Source: Protea cynaroides
Lineage: Eukaryota > Streptophyta > Magnoliopsida > Proteales > Proteaceae
Direction: 5' to 3'
DNA length: 64,000 bases
Assembly: GCA_028583415.1 (NCBI GenBank)
Contig: CM053270.1
Coordinates: forward strand, 51,414,663 to 51,478,662
Shown: positions 44,563 to 56,539 of the stretch, piece by piece
Position numbering within the stretch: the first letter of the stretch is position 1
Layout of the letters: each line of letters starts with the position of its first letter
Translations under genes and position numbers: made by a program
Notes under the pieces: generated by a model
What the model was told of the DNA's origin: nothing
The model's input: only the letters and a program-made list of their open reading frames with translations
The model's database searches: none

Positions 44563-45470
44563 ATCTAGTTCAAACTCAATGAAAGATAAGTATTTATTAC
44601 TCATCTTGTCTTTCCATGCCTCATAATATAAGTAAGAAAATCTGCCTAAGGGCTTGTCGACGGATTCGATCAAGTAAGAAAGAATATCTTTGCAATCTGA
44701 TAGTCTTAGTCATAGGCTAAGACAATTATCTTGGGTTGTCGTTGTTAACATTAGATTGAAAAGAAAGTATGCCTAAGCGCCTGTCAATAAAATCAACCAA
44801 GTAAGAAAGTGTGCCTAAGGGCCTGTCGATAAATTTGACCAAATAAGAAAGAAATCTTTGTAATCTGATAGTCTTAGTCATAGGCTAAGACAGTCAGCTT
44901 GGGGGGTCGTTATTAACATTAGACTGAAAAGAAAATATGATTAAGGGCATGTTGATAAAATCAACCAAGTAAAAAAGTATGCCTAAGGGCCTATCGATAT
45001 AAAATTGATTAAGTAAGAAAGTTTGTCTAAGGGCCTGTCGATAAAATTGACCACGTAAGAAAGTCTACCTAAGGGCTGTCAACAGATTCGACTAAGTAAG
45101 AAAGAAAATCTTTGCAATCTGATAGTCTTAGTCATAGGCTAAGACATTCAACTTAGGGGGTCGTTATCAACGTTAGTCTGAAGAGGAAGTCTGCCTAAGG
45201 GTCTACTGAAAAAAATCAATCCAAAAAGAAAAATGGTGCAATTTGAATGGCTCAATTACAAACCAAACCAATCAGTTTGGGGGATGGTATGGAGGATACT
45301 ACTATGAAAAAAAATGAAAAAAAGAGAGAGACTTAGTAGAATTGCGGAATTGATATTTATCAATAAGAAAGGTATTGTTCAGATACAAAGATAGGCTAAG
45401 AAGCCTAAGATAGCATTTAAAGTTACACTTGATCTTTGGGATCTTTTCTGGAGGGTCTTGCTAGATGTCT
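44563..45470 (+). repeat. Tat spacer with about 40-bp and larger tandem repeats
   Basis: Words CCTAAGGGCCTGTCGATAAA and AAGTAAGAAAGT recur about ten times. The block GATAGTCTTAGTCATAGGCT (hairpin GTCTTAG/CTAAGAC) recurs at about 44698, 44867 and 45121, followed by a GGGTCGTTATTAACATTAG block. This lies between pol and the antisense gene, where Tat elements usually carry variable repeats. Confidence 0.7.
45466..45470. repeat. Target-site duplication TGTCT (left), right copy 47677-47681
   Basis: A perfect 5-base direct repeat around the solo LTR. Confidence 0.9.
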
Positions 45471-47676
45471 TGTAAGACCCGCACTCTACTAAGGTCGCAT
45501 ACCTGGGTAGGTATGGTTGATCATAAGGAAGGGAACAAAAATCTCGAATTCAGAATCCCACGGTCGATGATTTCAACCCTACGATCGACGGTTTATGCGA
45601 CCGTATGATCGATCGTAAGAACCTAGATCAGACTCCGAGTTTTGAAAACTTTCCTAATCTAAGGGATTGCTTTCCTAATTGAAAGAGAACTCTATATGGA
45701 GAGTTTTTCTCTATATAAGGACATCCCTCAGCCCTTTTTTACTCTTTCAGAACATTAGTGAACCCTAGAGAAAGAGAAAGAAGAGAAGGAAGAGAAGGAG
45801 AAGACGAAAAAGCTAAGGAAAAAAATTTACTGAGAAGAGATTGGCTCTCTATCATAGGCAAAGGTATGAAACGATTCTCTGGAGATGTAAACTCTAAGTA
45901 TAAGACTTCTATGGAAGATAGGAAATATCAACCTATTATGATCTATGTGATTTCTTTGAGAAAATCCCAAGGAAAATCATGAGGAATGAATTTGATGATT
46001 AGGGCTGATAAGAAACTACTAATGATGACCATAGGATGACCTTAGAATAAATCCATTGAAGCAGAAGAATTGACCCAGGAAGAACTCGAATTGCATGTAG
46101 TTTGTGACCAAGAATCTCAAGGTCGCAGCTACGGTAGACCATAGCATGACCAGTATGACCAGAGGATCGACCATAGGCATTCGAGAAGATTTCAAAAATC
46201 ATATGGTCACAGCTACGGTCGCACCATATGCGACCGGAGGGTATCGACCTTAGGCAGTAAGGTCGTTATAGCATGAGACCATAGGACCAATCAGACACCT
46301 ATCAGTGCTCTATTTTGATTTTCGACTACTGTAACATGTCACATATGAACCCTAACTTAAATTTATATAAATTTAGGTTGTTAAATCAATTCAAAGAGAG
46401 TTTCAAGGCTTGGAAGGACATCAAGTATTGCTAACAGGTGAGGGAACAAGACCTAAACTAATTGGTTAGTAACAAACTATTTATTTTTATAGAGTCCAAT
46501 GCCATGATTGATTCTATGCTTGTATGTTTGTAATGTGCATCTCACATGTCATCCAATATTCCTGCTATTACTGTTCTTGCATATTTAATTTCGTTTATTT
46601 ATAACATAATGATGATGATGCTAGGAATAGGCATGTGAATGTATATGTGTGATTGGTGTGTTGGATGCTAGTGGAGCATCAGGAGGAGGACGTGGCATGG
46701 TGGTCTTCGACCACGTCACCAAACTCTAGTTCTATCTCTACTCAAGTCTTGCCCACTAACATCGTCGTATCGCCATTACCTTAGCAGAACTATTACATCG
46801 TAGAGCATCAGGGGAGGTGGTCTCAGACCGTGTGGTCTCTGACTCTGCCGGGGGGCCTTAGCACTACTCTATGGACTTTTTGAGGGATGCTGGGGTGACG
46901 CCTTGGATACACTGTTTGGCATTAGGATTGGTTAGTTGCGAGTCCAGTTTGTAAGCCCTTGCCAATAGGGGCTTATGTGTTGGTATGGGTAGGGCATTAG
47001 GGGAAGTGTTGACAGTGTTTGATCCAAACACTTTACCTCTATCTCTATTCCATGGTAGATGCATGTGGGACGAAAATAGTGTTTGATCCATTGGGCGGAT
47101 TCACACACTCGTGTATAGAGGTGCGACGGCCACCAAACCTTTCTATAGCATATTGCAAACTTATAAACTAGACCAAAGATACGAATTGAATGCATGCATA
47201 TGTTTGTTGTATTGTTTTTGTTTGCTCACTGAGCCGTGAGGTGAGTACGTTGAATATTTTTAGTTGATGATGTAGGTCCTACTGTTGAAGAATATATGAA
47301 TGCGTCGATGTATGGACACGTTGCTGCGATGGACGTAGAAGCTAAAGAAGATGCGCATGATTCATTATGCGAGTGCAACCAATGTGTTTTTGCTTAAGTT
47401 TAGTTATAATTTGAACATCAGATATGTAATTGATTATTTATTTTTATGTCTTATAGTTTGGAGATAATTGGATTAAATACTTATTTATCACTATTAGACT
47501 CTCAGTTCATTATCTGTAAGACTTCCTCTTATTTGTTTATTACCTCTGATTATTAATGTGGAATGTGTGTGTAGTTTGATATGGTGGGTATGACCTATAC
47601 AAGATCCTGGGTGAACCGTTGGTTTATTGGCGGTTCATCACACCATTCTGGTTAGTACCAGAATAGGGGTGTGACA
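45471..47676 (+). mobile_element. Tekay-like solo LTR, 2.2 kb
   Basis: Starts TGTAAGACCCGCAC and ends GGGGTGTGACA, flanked by TGTCT. It shares layout with the Tekay LTRs at 26749 and 5353 (GGTATGGGTAGGGCATTAGG near 46981, TCGTGTATAGAGGTGCGACG near 47110) but is clearly diverged, so it is a different subfamily. TATA box TATATAA at 45712-45718. Hairpin clusters at 45555-45625 and 46125-46275, for example CGGTCGCA-CCATA-TGCGACCG at 46216-46236. Confidence 0.88.
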
Positions 47677-47834
47677 TGTCTCGTTGAAAACTTGAAGAAG
47701 GAAGATCTTTTGAAAATGTTGGGGGAACTACTGATACTGGGGGAATTGGCAGAAGTGACAGAACCACAGTGGAAAGCTCTCTTCTAGTTGTAGGAACCAC
47801 TAGCGCAAGAGGAGGAGTCTTCTTCAGAAGCTTA

Positions 47835-49593
47835 TCATGGAGTACCTTGGCCGAGTGCAGTTAGAAAAGTCATGGTCGGGGAAGCTGGAAGATGCAGTCG
47901 TATATCTACGTAGCCGCTTCGGGAACTGCTCGAGCTTTCTCCATTTTTATGTAATTGTTTCTCTGGAGACTTTATCAAAGCAGCCAGTAAAGTCCTTGTA
48001 TCTGGAGCGGGGGTACCTTGCACCTTATTGCTCTCCTCAGTCAATCGAGCCACTTCAGCCTGCGGGGTTGTCTCTCGATCCCTGAGTTGGGTCGCCTCTG
48101 CCTTGAGAGAAGTTTCTTTTCCTCTGAGAAGATCCAAATTCGACTTCAGGTTGTCCCTTGAGTCTTAAGGAAGGCATTTTTGCCCTCCGAGGCTGTATGT
48201 GCAGCGATCAACTTCCTCTGTTCTGCTTCTAGGCGATCGTTATCCTGCACCAGGCTCTTGTTCTGATTCAACAAGGTCTCTCTGACCGTCTTGATATCTG
48301 CAAACTCCTTGTTGGCATCTTGAAGGTTCTTGGCATTTTGGGTACAAGTCTCGTTCAATCTGTTGTACTTCCTGTTCAAATCAAAATATGAACTCTTGTT
48401 TAAATCCATAGAAGCCTGGGCTTGGTCCATCTTAAACTTGTAATCACCGGCGAGCTTATTGGCCTCGTCCCTCTCTAACTTAGCAGTAGCAAGATCAGCC
48501 TGAAGGGATGCTTTCTCAGATGCTATAGCCACTTAGGTATCGACCCGTCCCTTGATGGTAATGTCACGTTCTCAAACAACACGATTACTCTCTTGAACAA
48601 CACTATCTTGATCTCGCACATCATTACCTAGTGAAGTTTAAGCTGATTTCAGATTGACGAGCAACTTAGCAACAACTTCCTTGTAGAGCCGGGTATCATT
48701 CATCAACTGAGCAAAGAAGAAAATTAAAATCAGGAGGAAGAACTTAGTGCATAAGGACAAAAGGAAAGGGGAGAGAGAAGGGAGGGTATACCATATTCAC
48801 TGCCGTACTCTGGTTCTCTTCTCAAAAAGAGAACTCCAGAACATTGCTATGTCTTTAGAGAGACACCTGTGGTGCACAATTTCCTGGGCAACCTTGTGAC
48901 TCTTTATGGCTAAGTCTGTGGAGAGCACATTCCACTCAAGAACGAAACGTTTCACCTGGGACTGAGGTGTAGTTACAGTAGTGGAAGAGCCACCGACGCT
49001 CGTAGAGGTCGTACTAGAGGGAGCAGAGGATGTGCTCACAACTGAAGTTTTGGATAGCGTTAAAACAACACCCGTTCTCTGAAGGTGAGTACTGGGGAGA
49101 ACAATAGCAGCAAATGACGACCGAACTGGAGACGTTTGCGTGACCAGCTGGGGAACAGTAGTCAAACATGAAGAAATTTTAGCTGACACCCGCGTAACTA
49201 CATTCACGCCGGTCATGGAAGAAGCAATTATCAAAGCTACAATGGCACTCGATGAAGATCCTATAGGGAGGGTCAAAGGAATGGAGGTAGCACGGACTTT
49301 TGAGCTCAAGGCAGTACTAACCGTTGCAGTCAAGGGGGCTGGAGTGGTCGAACCCATAGCAGTAGCTGTTGTGCCAAGGGTTGGACCTGTCATGCTTACA
49401 AGAGTGGCAGAACTAGATAATAAGGCAGGTGTTAAGACAACTGTAGCAGATGGCGCAGACCCCAGTGGGATAAACTTTCGAAGGGGCTCTAGGCCAAGGA
49501 CAGTTTCCGAAGGACATCTTGTGGTGTGTCTATGGTGACAATCTTCCTTTTCTTTCGTTGAAGAGTTTGGAGGGTCTTTTCATCATCATCGTC

Positions 49594-49624
<31 letters not shown>

Positions 49625-50875
49625 ATGTCAGAGTCAAAAACAAAGGTAATGAGTAAAAGAAGCACGATAAGGGGTCAAAGAGGCTTATTGTTGTCAAGAA
49701 TTTCGATGGGAGTGACATCGACTTGCTTGCCCTTGTCTATGGGAGGGTTGATCGGAGTTGGTACAGAAGGTACCGTTGGCATCGAAGGCTTGGTTGGGGC
49801 AAGGGGTTCCTGCGGAACTGCTGGAGCAGCATTTGTAGTGGCATTTAGGGCGTCCAATTTAACGGCCACAATGTGGGCTATCTCAATCTTGGACAGAACC
49901 AGGTGCTCAAATTGAGCCTCCCCCAGTAAGTTTTCCCACACATTGTCATCAAGGCCTTCCATTGCAAGACAGACAAATTAGGTCAGAGTTTGAATGAGAA
50001 AGAAAACAAGAATAAACATCCCAAAAGATCGAAAGGCACTTACGCAGGTCGTATTTAAACAAGAATATGTTGTTATCAGACTCTTGTATCTAACCCATCA
50101 TCTCCCCTTTAACATCTGGAGGATTTCTTCCTCTAAAGAGGTCAACACAGGAGGAACACTCAAGATTCTAGGGTCGATAAATTGCCACTGATTACCTATG
50201 GGAAGGGAAGACATGCCCTCCAGGGTATAACCTCTCCTCACTGAAGCAAAGAAAAAGCATTCCTTCCAATGCGGACTAGAAGAGGGATACTCTATCAGCA
50301 TCAGCGGGTAGTCAAGAGCCTGGTGAAAAAAACAAGACACCCCATTTTGTTCAAATTGACAGGTTATGGGGTTCGTCCAGGTCATGAAAATGATAGTGAC
50401 AAGTAACGGAATAGGCGTAGGGTAGGAGGCTCACGATGTTTTAGAAAGAAGATAATAAAGGAGTGCATATGGGCCCAAGAATTGGGAGGAAGTTGAGTGG
50501 GAGCAAGGCCGTAATACCCTAGAATCTCATATACTACCTTATGGCCAAGGAAATAGAAGGCGACAACGAACATGTTAGAGGTCACTACCATCCTATGAGA
50601 GTATGGATGACTAGCATGATCATCCTCATTAGGTGCAATAAGCTCTACAGCTTTGGGAGTCAGGTTTATAGTTCTAAGCTCGCCTGGTCGAGTCTCGGTT
50701 ATCTCAAATACGTTGTAACAGGCGACACAGAGGGGACCAAATGCACCCGGGACAGTAGAGAATGGTTGAACAAGGCTAATTCCAGAATACTTTTAGCTTG
50801 AGTCGTAGGATTGTCAACTTCCCGGCGATAGATAGGCTCAGAAGTGTGAGAGACAATGGATTTCTCCCGGGCCAT
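47835..50875 (-). pseudogene. Antisense gene of the Tat element (gypsy-type transposon protein family)
   Basis: Opposite in strand to gag-pol, between pol and the 3' LTR. Start ATG at 50875 (MAREKSIVSHTSEPIYRREV). After a frameshift near 50735: NVFEITETRPGELRTINLTP, RMVVTSNMFVVAFYFLGHKV, EILGYYGLAPTQLPPNSWAH, and after another shift MTWTNPITCQFEQNG, SSPHWKECFFFASVRR. These blocks resemble the 'putative gypsy type transposon' domain (Pfam Transposase_28 type). A downstream exon-like part begins MEGLDDNVWENLLGE (49962) with a proline-rich linker, and another follows a T-tract and GCAG acceptor near 49593. The C-terminus (48532-47835) is a long coiled coil (EKASLQADLATAKLERDEAN). Function unknown. 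The copy is frameshifted and dead. Confidence 0.75.
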
Positions 50876-51039
50876 GGCATGTTAGGGCAAAACAAAAAAG
50901 TAAAAAGTGACAATTGAGACTCCGAACTTACTCGGTGCAATAATATGGCGACAGAGCGAAGGCGCACGAAGAAGAAGAAGTTGCAGCAGCGAACGAGCAA
51001 GAGGAAGATAAAGAAAAAGAAAGTCGAAAGAGAAGGAGA

Positions 51040-51047
51040 TATTTATA
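51040..51047 (-). promoter_or_regulatory. TATA box of the Tat antisense gene
   Basis: TATAAATA on the minus strand, 165 bases before the antisense ATG, followed by a pyrimidine-rich leader (CTCCTTCTCTTTCGAC). It lies outside the 3' LTR, so it is not the LTR promoter. Inferred to drive the antisense transcript. Confidence 0.5.
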
Positions 51048-51371
51048 GAATCCCAAATCATGCCTCGAGAACTAACATAATGGTTCTGAATCGACACAGT
51101 GGTCATCAAGGCGACTGATGCGATGATTAGTAGAATCGGTGCCACGTGGTTGGCCAAGATACGCCAACGGAAAGCATGATTACTCGTACATTTAAGGTAC
51201 GTGGACACGGTAATACGCTTGAACGTGGACACGTGGACTAAAAACGGCTAAGAGTTCAAGGGAATCAGCAGAGAACAATCATTTAAGCATAAATAGAGAT
51301 TACTTTATGGACACGTGGAGAGAAAATGCATTTTCCAAAAGTAAAGTTGGCTCTTTGAGTCGAAACGACCC

Positions 51372-51387
51372 AGAGGAGACAAAGGGG
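51372..51387 (+). other. Polypurine tract of the Tat element
   Basis: AGAGGAGACAAAGGGG, three bases before the 3' LTR start at 51391. A clean PPT for plus-strand priming. Confidence 0.8.
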
Positions 51388-51390
51388 TTT

Positions 51391-52267
51391 TGTTGGGGGA
51401 AAATACAATAGATTGATCAAGACCATCCAAAAGTAAGCTAGAGAAGTATATCAAGGGTTAAACACATGGCATTCATCAGGAGTGTACACCTGTCCATAGA
51501 GAATCCAGCTTACTCGGCATGACGATGATACGATTCGACCCCCAGGCTTAATAACAAGGAGATTTGATGGCATTAATTGCGATAGGCGTGTATTAATTGC
51601 ACTATAATAAATGCTCATAAATGCCTGCAAGAGCATTAAATGAGGATACGCTGACGCGACCCGCCACATCATCTCAATGAGGAGCGCTACGAAGGAAAAT
51701 ATCCTAAATTTACTCGAAAATCACTCGCATCAACTAGACCTAGTGACATGGACAGACAGGGGTTGTAGAGGCCAAATATTGGAGATATGCTCCCTCCTAG
51801 GGGTCGTAGACTCCCTCAACCTACAAGGTAGAGCGATGATGATATTGGGTAGTGGGAAAAGCTGGCTAAAGGAAGGAACTTTCTGGACAAGCTTTGTGTT
51901 TGGCCTATAAATAGCAGGAGATAGCAAGAAGAAGGGATCCAACTTTTCACTCTCAAAAAGGTACCGTTACTCTCTAGATTTCACTGTTTATCATCTATGA
52001 GTTCTACCTCACCTACAACACTTAGCTTTCTTCTTGTTATCTCACCATGAATTGGGAAGGAAAGGTCTCACGGAGCTCCTATGCCTCAGTCTCTTCTCTC
52101 TAAAGAACTTGGGTATCTTATCCTTGAGTTCCATTCTGCTTGTCATGGACTATACTGACTTAGGTATCGAAGTAGCCACGAGATAAAACCCACCCACCTC
52201 ATTGTGTGTTCTTGGTCTGTAGATACGTGGCAGCAACTTGTGCACCGGATAAAATCCAGCGACAATA
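51391..52267 (+). repeat. 3' LTR of the Tat element
   Basis: Starts TGTTGGGGGAAAA and ends GCGACAATA (terminal CA mutated to TA). TATA box TATAAATA at 51906-51913. It matches the solo LTR 6978-7901 (minus) over its length and the 5' fragment 22807-23001 over its last 195 bases. Confidence 0.88.
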
Positions 52268-52623
52268 GGACGGTTCGATTCCCAGCCCAAATTGAGCTTA
52301 CCATTTTGTTTAGCACCAACTCAGTGTTAGTGTTGTTTTTTTTTTTTTTTTCATTGATCGTCTATATGGAGTTTTTTTGTATTTTAAATACTATTAAATA
52401 TAGAAGAATGTTTTAAACCACCAACCTATTAATTGTTTTCTACTAAGTATGCCTCCCATAAAAGTTTTTTTTTTTTTTTTTGGTATTTTTCCATAAAAGC
52501 TTCACGCCCATGGGATTAAATATGATTTCTAGCTTACGGAAGAACGAGCAGTCGATCGGTCCGGTTGATTGGTATAGATTGGATAATGTCTTCTGTTTTT
52601 GTACCAATATGAGGCAAGACATA
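52268..52623. other. Spacer, no gene seen
   Basis: Flanking sequence between the Tat 3' LTR and the TRIM. T-runs at 52334-52350 and 52467-52481. No terminus or coding feature recognised. Confidence 0.4.
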
Positions 52624-53017
52624 TGTTATGACTTGATTGATATGCTAAAAGCTCCAGTGCTGATGGAACACGTTAAGTCAGGTCATTTAACTTATTCCAT
52701 ACTAGGTTTGTCAAATCTAACGCACATACACTAGATTTGGCCCAATTAGGCACATAACATACCACCACGCTTCTGCAATCGACATCCTCGCCGACTCTCA
52801 CTCTAGCGACTCATTGGTGGTAAATAACCCTTTCCAAGGGGCTGTACTTTGTTGTAGGGTCTAAGCTCTCACTTTGGCAGTAAATAGTCATTTCCAAGGG
52901 GCTGCACTCAACCTTAGGGTCTCGGCTTGGTAGCAGATGGCTCTTTCCTGATGCATTTTGTTTCAGCTCTAGAGCTGATAGAACGTGTTAAATTAGGTCA
53001 TTTAACATATTCCATAC

Positions 53018-53247
<230 letters not shown>

Positions 53248-53895
53248 GTTGGTAAATCTAGTGCACATACACTAGACTTTACCCCATTAAGCACATAACA
53301 TATACCTCCACACTTCTGCAATCGACATCCTCGATGCTCTTATTCGGGTGACTCACTGGCAATAAATAGCCCTTTCCAAGGGGCTACACTCTGTCCTAGC
53401 ATCACTGGCAATAAATAGCCCTTTCCAAGGGGCTGCACTCTGTCCTAGCATCTTGGCTCTCACTCTGGCGGTAAATAGCCCTTTTCAAAGGGTTGCACTC
53501 TGCCCTAGGGTCTCAACCTGGTAGCAGATAGCCCTTTCCTAATGCACTCTATCCCAGGGTCTTGACTCTCACTCTGGCAATAAATAGGCCTTTCCAAGGG
53601 GTTACATTATGCCCTAGGGTCTTGGCCTAATAGTAGATAGCCCTTTCTTGATGGCTTTTAGGCTACTCTAGGTAACCGTTCTCTTACAAAGTCATCTTTG
53701 TGGCTTGAATCCGTGCCATGACTCGAATTCGTGAGTTGGTGGTTGGCTCTGCTACCAAATGTTATGATCTGATCAATACACCAAAAGCTTCAGAGATGAT
53801 AGAACATGTTAAATCAGGTCATTTAGTATATCCCATACTAGGTTGGTCCAATCTAGCGCCCATACACTAGACTGAACCCCATTAGACACGTAACA

Positions 53896-54249
53896 TTATA
53901 TAACCTCAAGGAGAATGATCGATGGCACGATTTAGAACCACTATCGTTCTTATGCTGTTGAAGTCTTTTGATCATAGTAAGGCCATGTTTTTTTAGGTGG
54001 ATACAATAAGACCATGTTCATGTTCATAAACTCTAGAATTTAATCAACCTCTAATCCCCGGAAGCCAAGCATTCGAATTCCTAATACACCTTTTTTTTTT
54101 TTAGCTTTACTCCTTTGCCATGGCCCCCATCATCCCAATGTTGAACCCCGCCCATGGTTTAAGAATTTAGATTGGATTCGAGGGAATCAACATATTGAAA
54201 TGAATCTCAAATCATATTTTGAATCAACCATGAATGCACTTGGAATTTA
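53896..54249. other. Spacer, no gene seen
   Basis: AT-rich flank with a T-run at 54091-54101. Nothing recognised. Confidence 0.4.
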
Positions 54250-54458
54250 TTATAGGTACTTCTCCTGTAGTTTGCCTTTAAATCAGGTATATCCCAAATC
54301 TTTCAAAAAATTACAACGACAGCCCCTTAAATCAAAATAAGGTTAAAAATTTTGTTGAATTTTTGTTAACTGATGACAAAAAGTAAAAGTTAAAATTTTA
54401 ATATCTAAAATACCCAAATGGTTAACAGACCATTTTACCCCCCTTAAATATTACTTAG
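54250..54458 (+). repeat. Direct-repeat copy of the inverted-repeat element end
   Basis: ATTATAGGTACTTCTCCTGT through CTTAAATATTACTTAG matches 58766-58945 in the same orientation (ATTATAGGTACTCCCCCTAT ... GAGTATTACCTA). It is therefore an end piece of the family that forms the large inverted repeat next to it. Confidence 0.65.
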
Positions 54459-54997
54459 AGTAAATTATAGGTACCTATCTTGTAGTTTGCCCTTAACTTA
54501 AATACACCCCAAAACTTTCATACAATTACAATTGTATTCTATTTCTGGATGGTGTTAAATTTTACACTAAATGTATAAAAATACCCCTGCATAATTTAAA
54601 GGCAAAATGCCAATTTCAAAATGAAGTCACTTTTCTAATCTTTAATTTACGTGAAAGGAGAATGATAACGAATCTGACTCTTCTCCTTTTAAGGCAGACT
54701 TTGGATTTTCTCCTTGAAATTCATCCAAGCAATCAGATATAGAAATAAAAAATATTTTTCTCTGGTAATTGAAGAATGGAACAGTGGAAAAATGAACATA
54801 AATGGAGAAAAATGAAGCTAAACTTCTTAAGAAAGGATAGTCTAATATTATCTGAGGAAGTAAAAGTCAAGAAAATGCAATCCAGAATAAAATAAGAAGG
54901 AAAAGATAGTCTAGCATTATCTGAGAGCCTTGTTTCTGTTCTTGTCTACCAGAAGCGTTAAGCTCTTTTCAGTTGCCATCTGTGGAAGATTTCTAAT

Positions 54998-55033
<36 letters not shown>

Positions 55034-55330
55034 ATCTGTAGTTTAGGGATTATAGTGTCTCCAAGGTGTTGTCGGTCTCTGGCCAGGTTTTGTCTATGAG
55101 AGAATTGGGGGGTGGCATGTGGCCATTCCATCAATCGTCTTGGGGTTCAGAACGGTTCAAGGAATACCATGCCTTCAAGAAATCTCTGAGATAGCATGTT
55201 CAGGTTAAAATCCAAATATGTATTTGCCGGTCGACAATGGTAGACTGAGTCTTTCCTTGACTGAAACTTCATATAGAGAATCAGATCTCATCACTGCCGG
55301 ATCCTTGATTGAAACTTCATCTAAATAATC

Positions 55331-55673
55331 TTATGCTCCACCCCATGCATTAACGTCTTGATGTATAATCGCTTCTTTGTCCTGCTTGTTCGAAAGTTCA
55401 CGGACATCTTGATAAGAATCCAACACCTCCAACGAATAGGGGTAAGACTGGAGCTCTCTGACTCTGACTCTCGATGATCCACCACCTTCCCGATTTCTCC
55501 TTACACTTACCATTGGAATCCTCGACGTTGTCTTCATCCTCATCCTCATCCTCATCGCTGACATCAACTCCCTTATAAGTTATGACAAGTATTCTGTCAG
55601 GGTAAGCGTTACGGCGAGTTAATCGATGGTTAGGGTTAGGGTTAGGACAGGGGACGATAGGATTTCTTAACAC
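55331..55673 (-). pseudogene. Unrecognised captured gene fragment in left arm
   Basis: Minus-strand reading: PNPNPNHRLTRRNAYPD, then an acidic run GVDVSDEDEDEDEDNVEDSN and a basic/aromatic block GRWWIIES. Codons follow a protein-like pattern shared with the right arm (58980-59450), with mostly conservative differences. After about 55460 the homologous frame shifts relative to the right arm. I do not recognise the parent protein. The repeated TTAGGG-like text at 55630-55648 is part of this coding pattern, not telomere. Confidence 0.4.
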
Positions 55674-55686
55674 AACAGTTTTTAGG

Positions 55687-56508
55687 TGTAAGAACCCCTC
55701 CCAGGTGAGGGAGACGAATCATTGGTCGGCACATAACTTACATATCATTAGAAAATCTGTAAATTCTTTTATTGTTTTTCATCATACCAAACATCCTGTA
55801 TCATTCATCCATTTCATTCCATAACATTTAATCAAGAATAACATAACAGCAAAAAAGTATATATATTAATTACATAACTAATGGCCAAAGTTAATCCATA
55901 ATTAAAAATTTTAATTACATCAGATACATCAAAGTGAGTGGCATAATATCAAAAACCTACTACCACACAGAACAAAAATAGCAACTTTAATCTAATTTCA
56001 TCTCATAATTGCTGTCCACAAAAAGAAGTAAATGCTGAGTGGTCTAGTGCCCAGTTTGGTCTTCTACACAAGTGATATCAAACTGTTCTCTTACATGAAT
56101 ATCCATAAAAGATAGCAACAACTGGGATAAGCAAAGCTCAGTAAATAATTAACATCCTCACAGGAATACATGCAATAAACATCACATTAAACATTTAATG
56201 AAACAAAAATGCTGCCCTTGCTTTAGTAAGTCTATATAAAAGAGGTTGCTTAAAAGTATCCCACATTCTGACTTCTTTTCATATTGTCTTATTGTAATCA
56301 TTTTGTTACCCATGTAGAGTTTCCTGTTGAATTATAATTTCCTATTACTAAATTGTATGTTAGTGTGCTTGTAGTTCTTCTTTCTTCTCAAACCTTAGTG
56401 ATTGAATTCTCATTATTGCCTTACAATCTCTGTTTTGCATGTCTTAGCTACAAGCTACTGATTTAGGCTCAACAGATGTATCCATTTCTTGCATTCTGTG
56501 ACTTTTCA

Positions 56509-56539
<31 letters not shown>

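Larger units (their letters stand above)
22807..52267 (+). mobile_element. Tat-lineage Ty3/gypsy element with three later insertions
   Basis: Native segments are 22807-26748, 37894-40132, 44514-45470 and 47677-52267, about 11.7 kb once the insertions and one copy of each target duplication are removed. Order: LTR fragment, primer site, gag, protease, RT, RNase H, an extra archaeal-type RNase H, integrase, a tandem-repeat spacer, an antisense gene, PPT, 3' LTR. The second RNase H and the antisense gene before the 3' LTR are hallmarks of the Tat group (Tat/Grande/Retand/Ogre). Removing each insertion restores pol homology across the junction, for example GSV-I/P at 40132/44519. Confidence 0.88.

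Noticed and set aside
55625..55650. Three GTTAGGG-like units suggesting interstitial telomere repeat
   Set aside because: Plant telomeres are TTTAGGG. The text corresponds to PNPNPN codons on the minus strand and recurs, diverged, in the other arm of the inverted repeat.
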